Below, one piece after another: positions 44,042 to 51,365 of a DNA stretch of 54,971 nt. The stretch covers positions 1-54,971 of the forward strand of contig DIWN01000009.1 in NCBI GenBank assembly GCA_002423495.1, read 5' to 3'. The notes beneath the pieces are model-generated. The model was not told the DNA's origin and ran no database searches. It was given only the letters and a program-made list of their open reading frames with translations. Both the position numbers and the translations under genes were made by a program. The DNA comes from Anaerolineaceae bacterium UBA6105 (GTDB lineage Bacteria > Chloroflexota > Anaerolineae > Anaerolineales > Anaerolineaceae). Each line of letters opens with the position of its first letter. Position 1 is the first letter of the stretch.

Positions 44042-44899
44042 TCAGGGTAAAATTTCAAGACCGTAAAATTCAATAATGTATTCTTCAGTGACAGGTGTCA
44101 GGTCGAACTGTACTGTGGAGGTTGGTGCCCTCAGAACAATATCAAAAATGGCGTTAGTGTCCTTCAGGTGCTTCAATATCAGCGCGTCCTGAGGATTCAG
44201 CGCAAGCAGATATGCCCTGATTCTTGCTTTGGGTTTTACTATCGTCTCCGAATTGGTTTGACCTGGCACTAGGTTGGATGAAGTGCCAGCCTCCTCCTCC
44301 TCGATGACCTCCAGGACCATGGCAGTGACACTAATTTTTTGCATCGAGTCAATCGTAAAGGTTCTGGTTTCAGGTTCTGTTTGCTCTCCAGTCTCAGTTG
44401 TTGTTTCCCCAACCGTCTCAAGCTCCTCCGTAAAGGTGGCAAAGATATCAATAATGTCACCTCTCTGGATCATACTTTCCTGGCTCATCAAATCAGTAGC
44501 CGGAAAAGCCAGCAGTACATGCTCGTCACTCAGGATAAAGCTGAGGTCCCGGTTGTTATTAGTTGGATCAGCAAGGTTATGCGAAAGTAACATCTCGCCC
44601 TGGATAAGATCCGTTTTGATGATCTTACCCACTGCCTCCGCGGGATCAGTCAGCGCGTTGCGAGGGGCAACTTCAACTGGCACAAGGACAAGTTTCAGAT
44701 CAGTCTCAGTTAACGTGTCGCCCAGGAAAAGATCACGTGTGACAACAACAATTTCCGTCTTGATCGTCTCATCCTGAACAACAGTGGTCTGCTGACTACC
44801 TTGAAAACGCTGTATGAGCAGGTAACTGGCAAAGACACCTACAGCCACAAGGACAATCCCCACAATCACAACAAATAGTACTTTAATTTTACTGGACAA
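44042..44899 (-). CDS. cpaB: Flp pilus assembly protein CpaB/RcpC (SAF domain)
   Basis: 285 residues. The start codon is TTG at 44899-44897: GGAGG lies six bases upstream and no ATG is available. One N-terminal membrane helix (VLFVVIVGIVLVAVGVFASYLLI), then a SAF domain (EIVVVTRDLFLGDTLTETDLKLVLVPVEVAPRNALTDPAEAVGKIIKTDLIQGEMLLSHNL) and an RcpC-like domain (LLAFPATDLMSQESMIQRGDIIDIFATF). An acidic Thr/Glu-rich loop follows. In Proteobacteria CpaB works at the secretin; no secretin (CpaC) is seen, which fits a cell without a standard outer membrane. Confidence 0.9.
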   Translation of the reverse strand: MSSKIKVLFVVIVGIVLVAVGVFASYLLIQRFQGSQQTTVVQDETIKTEIVVVTRDLFLGDTLTETDLKLVLVPVEVAPRNALTDPAEAVGKIIKTDLIQGEMLLSHNLADPTNNNRDLSFILSDEHVLLAFPATDLMSQESMIQRGDIIDIFATFTEELETVGETTTETGEQTEPETRTFTIDSMQKISVTAMVLEVIEEEEAGTSSNLVPGQTNSETIVKPKARIRAYLLALNPQDALILKHLKDTNAIFDIVLRAPTSTVQFDLTPVTEEYIIEFYGLEILP

Positions 44900-44962
44900 T
44901 GAAAACCTCCGTGTAAGTAATATCTGAAGAAACCGGTGTGCTAAAGAAATTACAATCCATCA

Positions 44963-46216
44963 TTAGTCAGATAGTGAAATGATATAAATACCCGCGTCGA
45001 CCCCTTCGGTTCCCCAGATAAACATGTCAGCAGGCAACCCATCCACAAAATAACCTTCGATCGCACTCTTATCTGGATTGGTTGCCGGGTCTGAAGCTAA
45101 ATATCCTGGACAGATGGCTTTATTGGTGGTATTAGGACCCGTATTAGCGGGAATACAATTGCCAAATTCACACTTGTCATTCTTGGTGACGCATGTGATG
45201 ACAAAAGGCGCAAAACCGACAAATCGGTATGCGGCCTGATTTTCACCCCCAGGTACCAAATAATAATAAATGTTATCGTAAACGGGATCAGGAACAGCTT
45301 GGCATATATTCCCCCATTCGCAGTATTGATCAAAAAGTGGCACGGTTAAGAGGCGGGCAGGGTAAGATTCATAGCCAGATATAGTCGCTAAACTTGCATA
45401 GTTAGTTCCATCATAAATGGCTGCATTTACACCCGTTTCTCCGTTTATCCAGGCTGGCGTGTGTAATGAATGGTCCAGCCCCTCCGCAATAACTGTCTTT
45501 AAATTTTTAGGTGAATCATTTAATACATTAAGATCAATCCATGTACGATTCCCACCCGACGCGTTTGTTCTCATCTCAGAACAAACAATTGTCCCGGTCA
45601 CAGATTTTTCGCATACTTTCGTGGTACTCGCGACAATATAAATATCATCGAGCGGAAGATTTTCTGGGGTTGTCGCACTCAATGTGTTCATTAAACTATA
45701 AAAATCCCAGTTAACCAAGGCACAAGATCCATCCGTATTGCAATTAGCAGCATCTGCAGCGATGGGAGGTGATTCATAATAGAAAGCAAGTGGCAGTACA
45801 CGATTTGCGATGGAGGGATAAAAACAACCTGCAGAAGCGCTTGCCCCAGCAGAAAGTGTATCCTCACCGAAGATCCTGGCAAACCAAGAGTCTTGTTCCA
45901 TTTCAGCCACAACCGTCACCAGACCTGTGCTTGAATCATATGAGGCTGTTGTCGATGGATCCGCTTTGTTTAGATCAACTGCATAATACAGAGCTTCAGC
46001 TTGAATCGCGGATGCGGATTGTTCCAGGCAACTCAGCCTGGCGCCCGCTAATGCTCCAGCATCCGCGGCTGCCTGAGCTGAACGCCGGTTGGCCATCAGA
46101 ACACCGCCATCCAGCAGTATGGCAGCCAAGCCTATAATCGCAAACATACCAATTGCCACAATGGGCAGAATTTGACCCGCTTCAAATTTCCTTAAGTGGA
46201 AAATATTTTTTTTCAT
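44963..46216 (-). CDS. tadG: TadG-like pilus-associated protein
   Basis: 417 residues. N-terminal membrane helix in the TadE/TadG style (EAGQILPIVAIGMFAIIGLAAILLDGGVLMANRRSAQAAADAGALAGA), where the RRSAQAAADAGALAGA stretch is diagnostic. The outer region (about 370 residues) contains several Cys pairs (CNTDGSC, CEWGNIC, CVTKNDKCEFGNC), suggesting disulfides, and no recognisable enzyme domain. It begins 10 bases after the second tadE and is followed by cpaB after 63 bases. TadG-type proteins are minor pseudopilin-like components. Confidence 0.87.
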   Translation of the reverse strand: MKKNIFHLRKFEAGQILPIVAIGMFAIIGLAAILLDGGVLMANRRSAQAAADAGALAGARLSCLEQSASAIQAEALYYAVDLNKADPSTTASYDSSTGLVTVVAEMEQDSWFARIFGEDTLSAGASASAGCFYPSIANRVLPLAFYYESPPIAADAANCNTDGSCALVNWDFYSLMNTLSATTPENLPLDDIYIVASTTKVCEKSVTGTIVCSEMRTNASGGNRTWIDLNVLNDSPKNLKTVIAEGLDHSLHTPAWINGETGVNAAIYDGTNYASLATISGYESYPARLLTVPLFDQYCEWGNICQAVPDPVYDNIYYYLVPGGENQAAYRFVGFAPFVITCVTKNDKCEFGNCIPANTGPNTTNKAICPGYLASDPATNPDKSAIEGYFVDGLPADMFIWGTEGVDAGIYIISLSD

Positions 46217-46226
46217 CTAATACCTC

Positions 46227-46664
46227 TCAATCGTCACGAGAAATTGGCTCAAGTAGCATTGTAGATTGAGCCACAATAGGTATGCCGTTCCCATCCCCAA
46301 GAATTTGTTTTATGCCTGGTGTGACAGGAACAAAAAGATAAGTCGCAGTAATGGATATCTTATCACGAGATGCATTAACCAAAGTGACAAGAACGTCAAC
46401 AGTAATATCCGAATCTGAAATTCCAAATGAATAATCAAAGACCTTTTGCTTTAATTCAGAGTAACCAGCGTTCTGCGCAGCAGCATTGACCGCTTCCTTG
46501 TGAACAATGGCATAGCGCGTGCCTTCGCGGACGGAGTTGGAAAGCGAAGCAAAGTTGAATATTGCCCTGCCAATATCAAAAAAACCTAAAATCAGGAATA
46601 AGGCGATGGGTATGACTAAGGCAAATTCCACCAAGGTCTGAGCCCGAAACTGTTGCTTCTTCAT
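46227..46664 (-). CDS. tadE: TadE-like pseudopilin (second copy)
   Basis: 145 residues. The family pattern RAQTLVEFALVIPIALFLILGFFDIGRAIFNFASLSNSVREGTRYAIVH is present near the N-terminus: Glu at +5-like position, membrane helix, and the NxVREGxRYA segment. The outer part is beta-rich. Its ATG overlaps the stop of the first tadE by four bases. Confidence 0.92.
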   Translation of the reverse strand: MKKQQFRAQTLVEFALVIPIALFLILGFFDIGRAIFNFASLSNSVREGTRYAIVHKEAVNAAAQNAGYSELKQKVFDYSFGISDSDITVDVLVTLVNASRDKISITATYLFVPVTPGIKQILGDGNGIPIVAQSTMLLEPISRDD

Positions 46665-47098
46665 GGCAGCACCACCATACTTACTGACGAGCTGATCGTT
46701 ATGGGACCATCGATGATGCCCATTGTATTTAAAAATCCGTCAAAAACTAAATCGACAACCTTATCAATGGTAATTTCCACTGGTGAACCAACCGCACAAC
46801 AGCCCGCCCAAGTTACTTCGTCAGCCGTGATGGTCACACCCGAACTATTGCCCTCTGTGATGATAGCGTTTAAAGTATTGGTATAACCCGCGGCACCATC
46901 CGCAGGATTGCGCGAGAGGGTATTCGCGCCCTCCCTGGCAGCATTCGTCAGGACGATCTTGAAATAGAACACACGCCCCAAGTCCATCGCGCCGATGATC
47001 AAGACCAGTAAAAGCGGCAGGATCAATGCGAATTCAACCAACGCCTGGGCGCGAGGGCAAATGGGCTTTTTTTGAAGTTTATTTGATCTTCCTCGCAT
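46661..47098 (-). CDS. tadE: TadE-like pseudopilin (first gene of the Tad operon)
   Basis: 145 residues. RAQALVEFALILPLLLVLIIGAMDLGRVFYFKIVLTNAAREGANTLS is the TadE signature. It is the first gene of a run of ten minus-strand genes. A consensus-like promoter lies at 47276-47304, giving a leader of about 170 nt with an inverted repeat; TAGGG six bases before the ATG may be the ribosome binding site. Confidence 0.92.
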   Translation of the reverse strand: MRGRSNKLQKKPICPRAQALVEFALILPLLLVLIIGAMDLGRVFYFKIVLTNAAREGANTLSRNPADGAAGYTNTLNAIITEGNSSGVTITADEVTWAGCCAVGSPVEITIDKVVDLVFDGFLNTMGIIDGPITISSSVSMVVLP

Positions 47099-47122
47099 TC
47101 CGTACCCTACTGCTCTTTCCTC

Positions 47123-47219
47123 CCTTAGCGTAATCCTGGCTCATCAGCTATGAAACCAACAACGAATGCTAAAAATTTACTATTTCATCGTCTGAATAAA
47201 CCAAAATAACCCGCTAAGG
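47123..47219 (-). promoter_or_regulatory. Long-range inverted repeat in the tad leader
   Basis: CCTTAGCG at 47219-47212 and CGCTAAGG at 47130-47123 (minus strand reading) are perfect 8-bp complements; the second arm runs straight into GAGGAAAGAG, about 20 bases before the tadE ATG. Pairing could affect translation start. No known riboswitch class was recognised. Confidence 0.35.
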
Positions 47220-47275
47220 CATGTTCCTTATACATCAACAATTTATACACTATAAGGTCAAGATTAATTGGTATT

Positions 47276-47304
47276 ATTATAGTTCAGCCAGCCTATTAAT
47301 TCAA
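47276..47304 (-). promoter_or_regulatory. Promoter of the tad operon
   Basis: TTGAAT (47304-47299), 17-bp spacer, TATAAT (47281-47276) on the minus strand; predicted start near 47269. Confidence 0.75.
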
Positions 47305-47353
47305 GAAATTGATAAGATATGGTTGTGAGGGGGTCAGCACCTTGATAAGATAT

Positions 47354-47380
47354 GTAAGCGTTTCTATTGAGGCACTACGA
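47354..47380 (+). repeat. 27-bp direct repeat, copy 1
   Basis: Starts GTAAGCGTTTCTATTGAGGC and ends ACTACGA; differs from copy 2 at one base. Confidence 0.75.
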
Positions 47381-47434
47381 TTGTGTTGGAATGGTGTTAC
47401 GGGGTTTTGTTACGGGGGAATAGTGAGAGCATCG

Positions 47435-47454
47435 GGTTGATTCTTGCGTCAACC
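47435..47454. repeat. Degenerate palindrome
   Basis: GGTTGATTC, TT, GCGTCAACC; a decayed relative of 47476-47499 without the GTAG foot. Confidence 0.45.
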
Positions 47455-47475
47455 ATTATGAGTGATGGGTAAATT

Positions 47476-47499
47476 GTAGGGTTGATGCCTGCATCAACC
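47476..47499 (+). repeat. GTAG-footed palindrome, CT-loop type
   Basis: GTAG, arm GGTTGATGC, centre CT, arm GCATCAACC: a perfect 9-bp palindrome. Confidence 0.75.
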
Positions 47500-47524
47500 A
47501 TCATGATGAGGGGTGATTCGATCA

Positions 47525-47548
47525 GGAAAAGGCAGGCCTTTTCCCTAC
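47525..47548 (-). repeat. GTAG-footed palindrome, CT-loop type, different arms
   Basis: On the minus strand: GTAG, arm GGAAAAGGC, centre CT, arm GCCTTTTCC. Same frame as 47476-47499; the five variable arm bases differ but pairing is kept. Confidence 0.75.
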
Positions 47549-47670
47549 AAGATATCTCTTTTCTAGCATAAGGTAAGTAAAAGAAAAAAGATAATAATAA
47601 CAATAGGAGTTAGGGGCGCATTGACTCACAAATAACTCACAAATAATATTACTTTAGCTGTAAAGGTAAA

Positions 47671-47697
47671 GTAAGCTTTTCTATTGAGGCACTACGA
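47671..47697 (+). repeat. 27-bp direct repeat, copy 2
   Basis: 26 of 27 bases equal copy 1, 317 bases downstream. No gene was found in 47099-47849; it also holds the tad promoter and a short CTCACAAATAA tandem near 47624-47644. Confidence 0.75.
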
Positions 47698-47849
47698 GGT
47701 GGTCCCGTTAAAGAACAATGAAATTTATTCCTGATGTGATGAAACAGAGATATCCTGATCAGGATGAAGTTCTCCGAAATAGACGATTGCAATGAGCAAC
47801 ACTGAGTGAGCCCGACCATCAGTAATTGAGACTCTGTGGTAAATCACAC

Positions 47850-48827
47850 CTAAGGCGGGGGAAAGTTGAATGCCTTGGTTGTGATTTGATTGGCATACGC
47901 CAAACCGCGAATGCACGCTTCACCGGAAACATTGGCACTTACGTCCGACCAGCGCATGGGACCTTCAGTATATTCAAAGGTTTTCACGATCGTATCATAC
48001 GTGCATTGCGTGCCAGCGTTGTAATTCATCAGGGTCAACTTCCAAATGGTTGGATAGTCAACTGCCACACTGGAATGCCAGCCAGTGGCATTATAGACCA
48101 TTTGAGCGGTCTGAAAGCAATATCCCAACAGCGTTTCTGCAAGGATATCAACGCTGCGGTAAGCAACATTTAAATTCACCCCATACGGGCAGGTGGGACA
48201 GGTGGCTACCAGGGAGTTGAGGATATCATCTGCAATCCGCCAATCGGTAACGCAATCAACCCCGGGCGGGCAGACCTTGGCGTACAAGTCAGGGTTCCAC
48301 TGCATGGCATTTCGGATCCCAATATTGGTGATATGACCATAACCATAATGAATTTCATCCTGGATGCCCGGCCAAAACTGGCTTTCATAACGGATGAGTT
48401 GTTTTAGCATGACGGGCGGTGTGCCTACGTCAATAAAGGCTTGAAGAATAGGTTCGTTGACCAGGTTTTGCACAATGATGACAGTATCCAGGGAAGCTGC
48501 CATACCGCAGGCATTGGCATAACCGTTGAGCGTCAGGCCGCCCGCGGGACAATAACTGGCATCCACCACCTTATTGATGATCAGCTGCCCTGCCAGGAAA
48601 TACAGGGGATCATCGGTATAAAGTTCATCGGCGGTCTCGGGAACGTAGACCCAATGAAGGTCCTCCTGGGGAATGTGAATACGGTTAAGGCAGGCAGAAA
48701 TTGCCTGGGCGGAGACATTGCGCGGTGGGGACTTAACGTCACTGATTCCGAGGCTGGCAATGAGTAAAGTAGCAGAAAGAATCAGCCTTGTCACTGCAGA
48801 CAAGCGCTTAATATGGGTTTTCCGCAT
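47850..48827 (-). CDS. Secreted lytic-transglycosylase-like protein of the Tad locus
   Basis: 325 residues. Signal peptide (LILSATLLIASLG, cut near SAQA, residue 42). The segment VMLKQLIRYESQFWPGIQDEIHYGYGHITNIGIRNAMQWNPDLY resembles the catalytic region of SLT-type lytic transglycosylases: Glu148 in YESQF in the position of the catalytic Glu, followed by a GxGHIT motif in place of the usual GLMQI. Several Cys pairs suggest a disulfide-bonded exported protein. Such enzymes open the peptidoglycan for large machines. It is between the pilin and the main Tad operon on the same strand. Confidence in export is high, in activity moderate. Confidence 0.65.
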   Translation of the reverse strand: MRKTHIKRLSAVTRLILSATLLIASLGISDVKSPPRNVSAQAISACLNRIHIPQEDLHWVYVPETADELYTDDPLYFLAGQLIINKVVDASYCPAGGLTLNGYANACGMAASLDTVIIVQNLVNEPILQAFIDVGTPPVMLKQLIRYESQFWPGIQDEIHYGYGHITNIGIRNAMQWNPDLYAKVCPPGVDCVTDWRIADDILNSLVATCPTCPYGVNLNVAYRSVDILAETLLGYCFQTAQMVYNATGWHSSVAVDYPTIWKLTLMNYNAGTQCTYDTIVKTFEYTEGPMRWSDVSANVSGEACIRGLAYANQITTKAFNFPPP

Positions 48828-48959
48828 TGTTACACTCTATCTCACACCCGCCAGGTTGATAGAACTGTTTTAGTCTATCTTAGATTTGCTTATTAACAAG
48901 CTATCACCCGACAATAAAAGTATATTGCTGGTTTTCTTAAGATAGATTACTTTTCCGCT

Positions 48960-48999
48960 TATCATATAAAGTCCCTGTTGCCAGAGACTTTATATGATA
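48960..48999. promoter_or_regulatory. Strong 14-bp hairpin after the pilin gene
   Basis: TATCATATAAAGTC and GACTTTATATGATA form a perfect 14-bp stem with a 12-nt loop. No T run follows on either strand, so it is more likely an mRNA-stabilising or processing element than a simple terminator. Confidence 0.6.
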
Positions 49000-49023
49000 G
49001 CTGTTTACTTGCTTTCCGAGATT

Positions 49024-49218
49024 TTACGAGGTAAAGCCTAATGCTGTTGATATTCGCTCGAATATGAGGTTAATGTTTGTGCCGGTAAGGGTAAGTGCAG
49101 CAATTACAACAATAGAGATCAGAACCAGGATCAAAGCATATTCTACGAGACCCTGACCCTCTTCCCGGCTGAATTTGCCGAGAAAATCTTTCAACCAAAA
49201 ATAAGCTTGATACATCAT
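49024..49218 (-). CDS. flp: Flp-type pilin
   Basis: 64 residues, the usual size of the Flp pilin, the structural subunit of Tad pili. Prepilin motif G/XXXXEY: Gly21 followed by QGLVEY, then the hydrophobic helix ALILVLISIVVIAALTLTG. Cleavage by the prepilin peptidase (50220-51038) after Gly21 would leave a 43-residue mature pilin. Two ATGs are adjacent (49218 and 49215); GGGAGGA lies about 10-13 bases upstream. It has its own near-perfect promoter, which fits high expression relative to the machine genes. Confidence 0.93.
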   Translation of the reverse strand: MMYQAYFWLKDFLGKFSREEGQGLVEYALILVLISIVVIAALTLTGTNINLIFERISTALGFTS

Positions 49219-49279
49219 AATGATTTATTCCTCCCGAAGATTCTAAGTCTTATTCATTGATGAATAAGTGGATAGCCAC

Positions 49280-49307
49280 ATTATAGGTCTTTTTTTTGAG
49301 TTGTCAA
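49280..49307 (-). promoter_or_regulatory. flp: Consensus promoter of the pilin gene
   Basis: TTGACA (49307-49302), 16-bp spacer containing an A run, TATAAT (49285-49280) on the minus strand: full consensus in both boxes. Predicted start near 49273, leader about 55 nt. Confidence 0.85.
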
Positions 49308-49310
49308 TAG

Positions 49311-49325
49311 TCGAGAAACGATTCG
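49311..49325. repeat. Left candidate end of the RAYT locus
   Basis: TCGAGAAACGATTCG; 13 of 15 bases equal 50106-50120 on the other side of the RAYT gene. It starts four bases from the pilin -35 box. Confidence 0.4.
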
Positions 49326-49340
49326 CAGAGTTTGTATTGG

Positions 49341-49548
49341 CTGATTTTCTTTTCGTCGCCGGCTTCCATTCTTGAAACCGGCTTATTTTGGCTGATTTTC
49401 TTTTCGTAGGCCGGATTGCGCTTTTCAATCCGGCTTATTTTGACATACAAACTACTGATTTTCTTTTCGTCGCCGGCTTCCATTCTTGAATCCGGCTTGT
49501 GTTGACATACACACTACTTCCGGGTTGAACGACGCAATCCGGCCTACA
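49341..49548. repeat. REP/BIME cluster next to the RAYT gene
   Basis: Three direct units begin with CTGATTTTCTTTTCGT at 49341, 49392 and 49455 and each contains a CCGG-based hairpin. The middle unit holds an intact GTAG hairpin at 49406-49434 (GTAG, GCCGGATTG, 7-nt loop, CAATCCGGC). The outer units have GTCG instead of GTAG at the foot. A fourth, inverted copy with one arm mismatch ends in CTAC at 49547, giving a head-to-tail pair. Confidence 0.8.
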
Positions 49549-49575
49549 TTTAATTCATAATGGTAAACTCTTGCC

Positions 49576-50094
49576 ATGAGGAAATACATTCGCAATTATG
49601 TTGAAGGTGGCACTTACTTCTTCACTATGGTCACAAAAAATCGAAAACCTCTTTTTCAAGACCCTGCCTTATGTGAAATTTTTATGGCTGGAATTGAGAA
49701 AACTAAGATTTTCCAGCCCTTCGAACTTGAAGCCTATTGCATATTACCCGATCACATCCATCTACTGATGAGCTTACCAGAAAGCATCAAAAATTATTCA
49801 AACATTATCAGAGAACTAAAAAAGACTGTTACGAAGAACGCCAGGAAACACCTAAACCTACCAGATCTGGTTGTTTGGCAAGAACGATTCTGGGAGCACA
49901 CCATCCGAGATGAAGGCGACATGCAAACACATTACGATTACATCCATTACAATCCCGTCAAACATGGTTACGTTGAATCCGCTGATCAATGGAAATGGTC
50001 AAGCATAGATAGTGTGTTTTGCGACCACGACGTAACACCCAGTTTAGAACAGATCATTGCATTGAACCAAAAGGGATATTCTTTCGGGGAGTAA
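49576..50094 (+). CDS. REP-associated tyrosine transposase (RAYT, Y1/IS200-like)
   Basis: 172 residues. Single-strand DNA transposase domain of the HUH class: TYFFTMVTKNRKPLF near the N-terminus, the HUH motif His60-Ile-His62 in CILPDHIHLLMSLPES, and the catalytic Tyr in HYDYIHYNPVKHG (Tyr120-125 region). The WKWSSIDS end is usual in RAYTs. RAYTs act on REP palindromes with a GTAG-type foot and are normally single-copy, domesticated genes. The gene is directly downstream of a REP cluster, between the pilin and the prepilin peptidase. It appears intact. Confidence 0.9.
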   Translation: MRKYIRNYVEGGTYFFTMVTKNRKPLFQDPALCEIFMAGIEKTKIFQPFELEAYCILPDHIHLLMSLPESIKNYSNIIRELKKTVTKNARKHLNLPDLVVWQERFWEHTIRDEGDMQTHYDYIHYNPVKHGYVESADQWKWSSIDSVFCDHDVTPSLEQIIALNQKGYSFGE

Positions 50095-50105
50095 GTCTGG
50101 TGGAC

Positions 50106-50120
50106 TCGAGAAACAACTCG
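50106..50120. repeat. Right candidate end of the RAYT locus
   Basis: TCGAGAAACAACTCG; also a small hairpin (TCGAG with CTCGA). It lies 12 bases after the RAYT stop. Confidence 0.4.
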
Positions 50121-50219
50121 AAGCTGCACAATCAAAAAGCTTTGGAAACATATAAATGAATTAACAGAGTAAATGATATACTCGAGAACAAAATAACAAT
50201 AAATGAGGCTGAACAACAC

Positions 50220-51038
50220 ATGAATTTTTGCGCTGGAATAACCACTTCAGTGACTAATCAAATTTCAGTTCAACTGGCAACTGTCGGCAATTCCTCTTTC
50301 TATACTTTAATTATCAACATTTTTCTGGGCTTCGTCATCGGGGTCCTGGTCAATTATCTGGCGGATGTATTGCCTGCCACCCGCCGCCTAAGCCAACCCA
50401 TCTGCCCGCAATGCAACCAGTCTTATTTGATCAGAGATTATCTGCTTTCCCTGCGCTGCCCCCAATGCGGCCAGAAACGACCGAAAAGGCATATCATCGT
50501 ACTTCTCATCAGCGTGATCCTGTGTGTGCTGCTTCAATTTTTCCCGTTCCACGGGCTTTCCTTTTGGGCGACCATACCGCTCCTGACTTATTTGGGTGTG
50601 ATCGTGGTCATCGACCTTGAGCACCGATTGGTGCTGGTTGAAACCAGTTTGTTTGGCTTCATGCTTATGCTGATATATGGCTTTACCTTTCATGGTTTTT
50701 TGAACGCATTAAGTGGCGCGCTGGGCGGGATGCTGATCATGCTGGCACTGTTCTTATTGGGGATGGCGCTTGGGAAATTCGTAGGGATTCTTCGGCATAA
50801 AGCCATCAGCGAAGTGCCATTTGGTTTTGGGGATGTAATCTTCGGCACGATTCTGGGCTTGCTGAGCGGCTGGCCGGCAATCGCCGCGGGACTCTTTCTC
50901 GGCATCCTCATATTCAGCGCGTACTCGGTGCTGTGGCTGATAAGTTTGGTCCTCACCAAGCGCTACAAGAGCTTCAGCAATGCCCAGGCTCTCACGCCAT
51001 TTTTGATTTTGGGGACGGTTATATTATTTTATTTGTGA
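50220..51038 (+). CDS. Prepilin peptidase (A24 family)
   Basis: 272 residues, polytopic membrane protein. It cuts the leader of pilins in the membrane, here probably Flp and the TadE proteins. Seen: a cytoplasmic zinc-type pair (CPQC at 62-65 and CPQC at 80-83) as in PilD-type enzymes, the first catalytic Asp132 in VVIDLEH and the second Asp205 in the GFGD motif. About seven membrane helices. No N-methyltransferase sequence beyond the Cys loop was recognised. It is on the plus strand, separated from flp by the RAYT locus. Confidence 0.92.
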   Translation: MNFCAGITTSVTNQISVQLATVGNSSFYTLIINIFLGFVIGVLVNYLADVLPATRRLSQPICPQCNQSYLIRDYLLSLRCPQCGQKRPKRHIIVLLISVILCVLLQFFPFHGLSFWATIPLLTYLGVIVVIDLEHRLVLVETSLFGFMLMLIYGFTFHGFLNALSGALGGMLIMLALFLLGMALGKFVGILRHKAISEVPFGFGDVIFGTILGLLSGWPAIAAGLFLGILIFSAYSVLWLISLVLTKRYKSFSNAQALTPFLILGTVILFYL

Positions 51039-51120
51039 TTGACTGAATCAAGTTACGGCTTCACATGTCATCTTCTTTGACAGATCTTTTGTCAGGATCA
51101 AAGCAGAATTAAATAAAAAA

Positions 51121-51192
51121 TGAGCGCGCAGAGGATCGAACTCTGAACCAACGGCTTAAAAGGCCGCTGCTCTACCATTGAGCTACGCGCCC
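51121..51192 (-). tRNA. tRNA-Lys (anticodon TTT)
   Basis: Minus strand: 7-bp acceptor stem GGGCGCG with CGCGCTC (one G-U), D stem GCTC/GAGC, anticodon loop CTTTTAA, T stem CAGAG/CTCTG with loop TTCGATC, discriminator A. CCA is not encoded; a T run follows at 51120-51115 and may end transcription. Confidence 0.95.
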
Positions 51193-51365
51193 ATGAGAGA
51201 AGCCCAATTTTAGCACGCACTGCCAAGCGCGTCAACTGAATTTGGGGAGCAAAATCGAAAATTCAAAGTTGAAAATCTGCAAAAGGAAAGCCTCTCGTCA
51301 GAAGTACGGGAATAAGCCCCGCGCACGAGTATAATAAGCCAAATATTCAACAAGCGAGGCGACGA

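Noticed and set aside
47099..47269. c-di-GMP riboswitch in the tad leader
   Set aside because: The conserved GEMM core elements (CACGCA, GGGCAAACC, tetraloop receptor) are not present.
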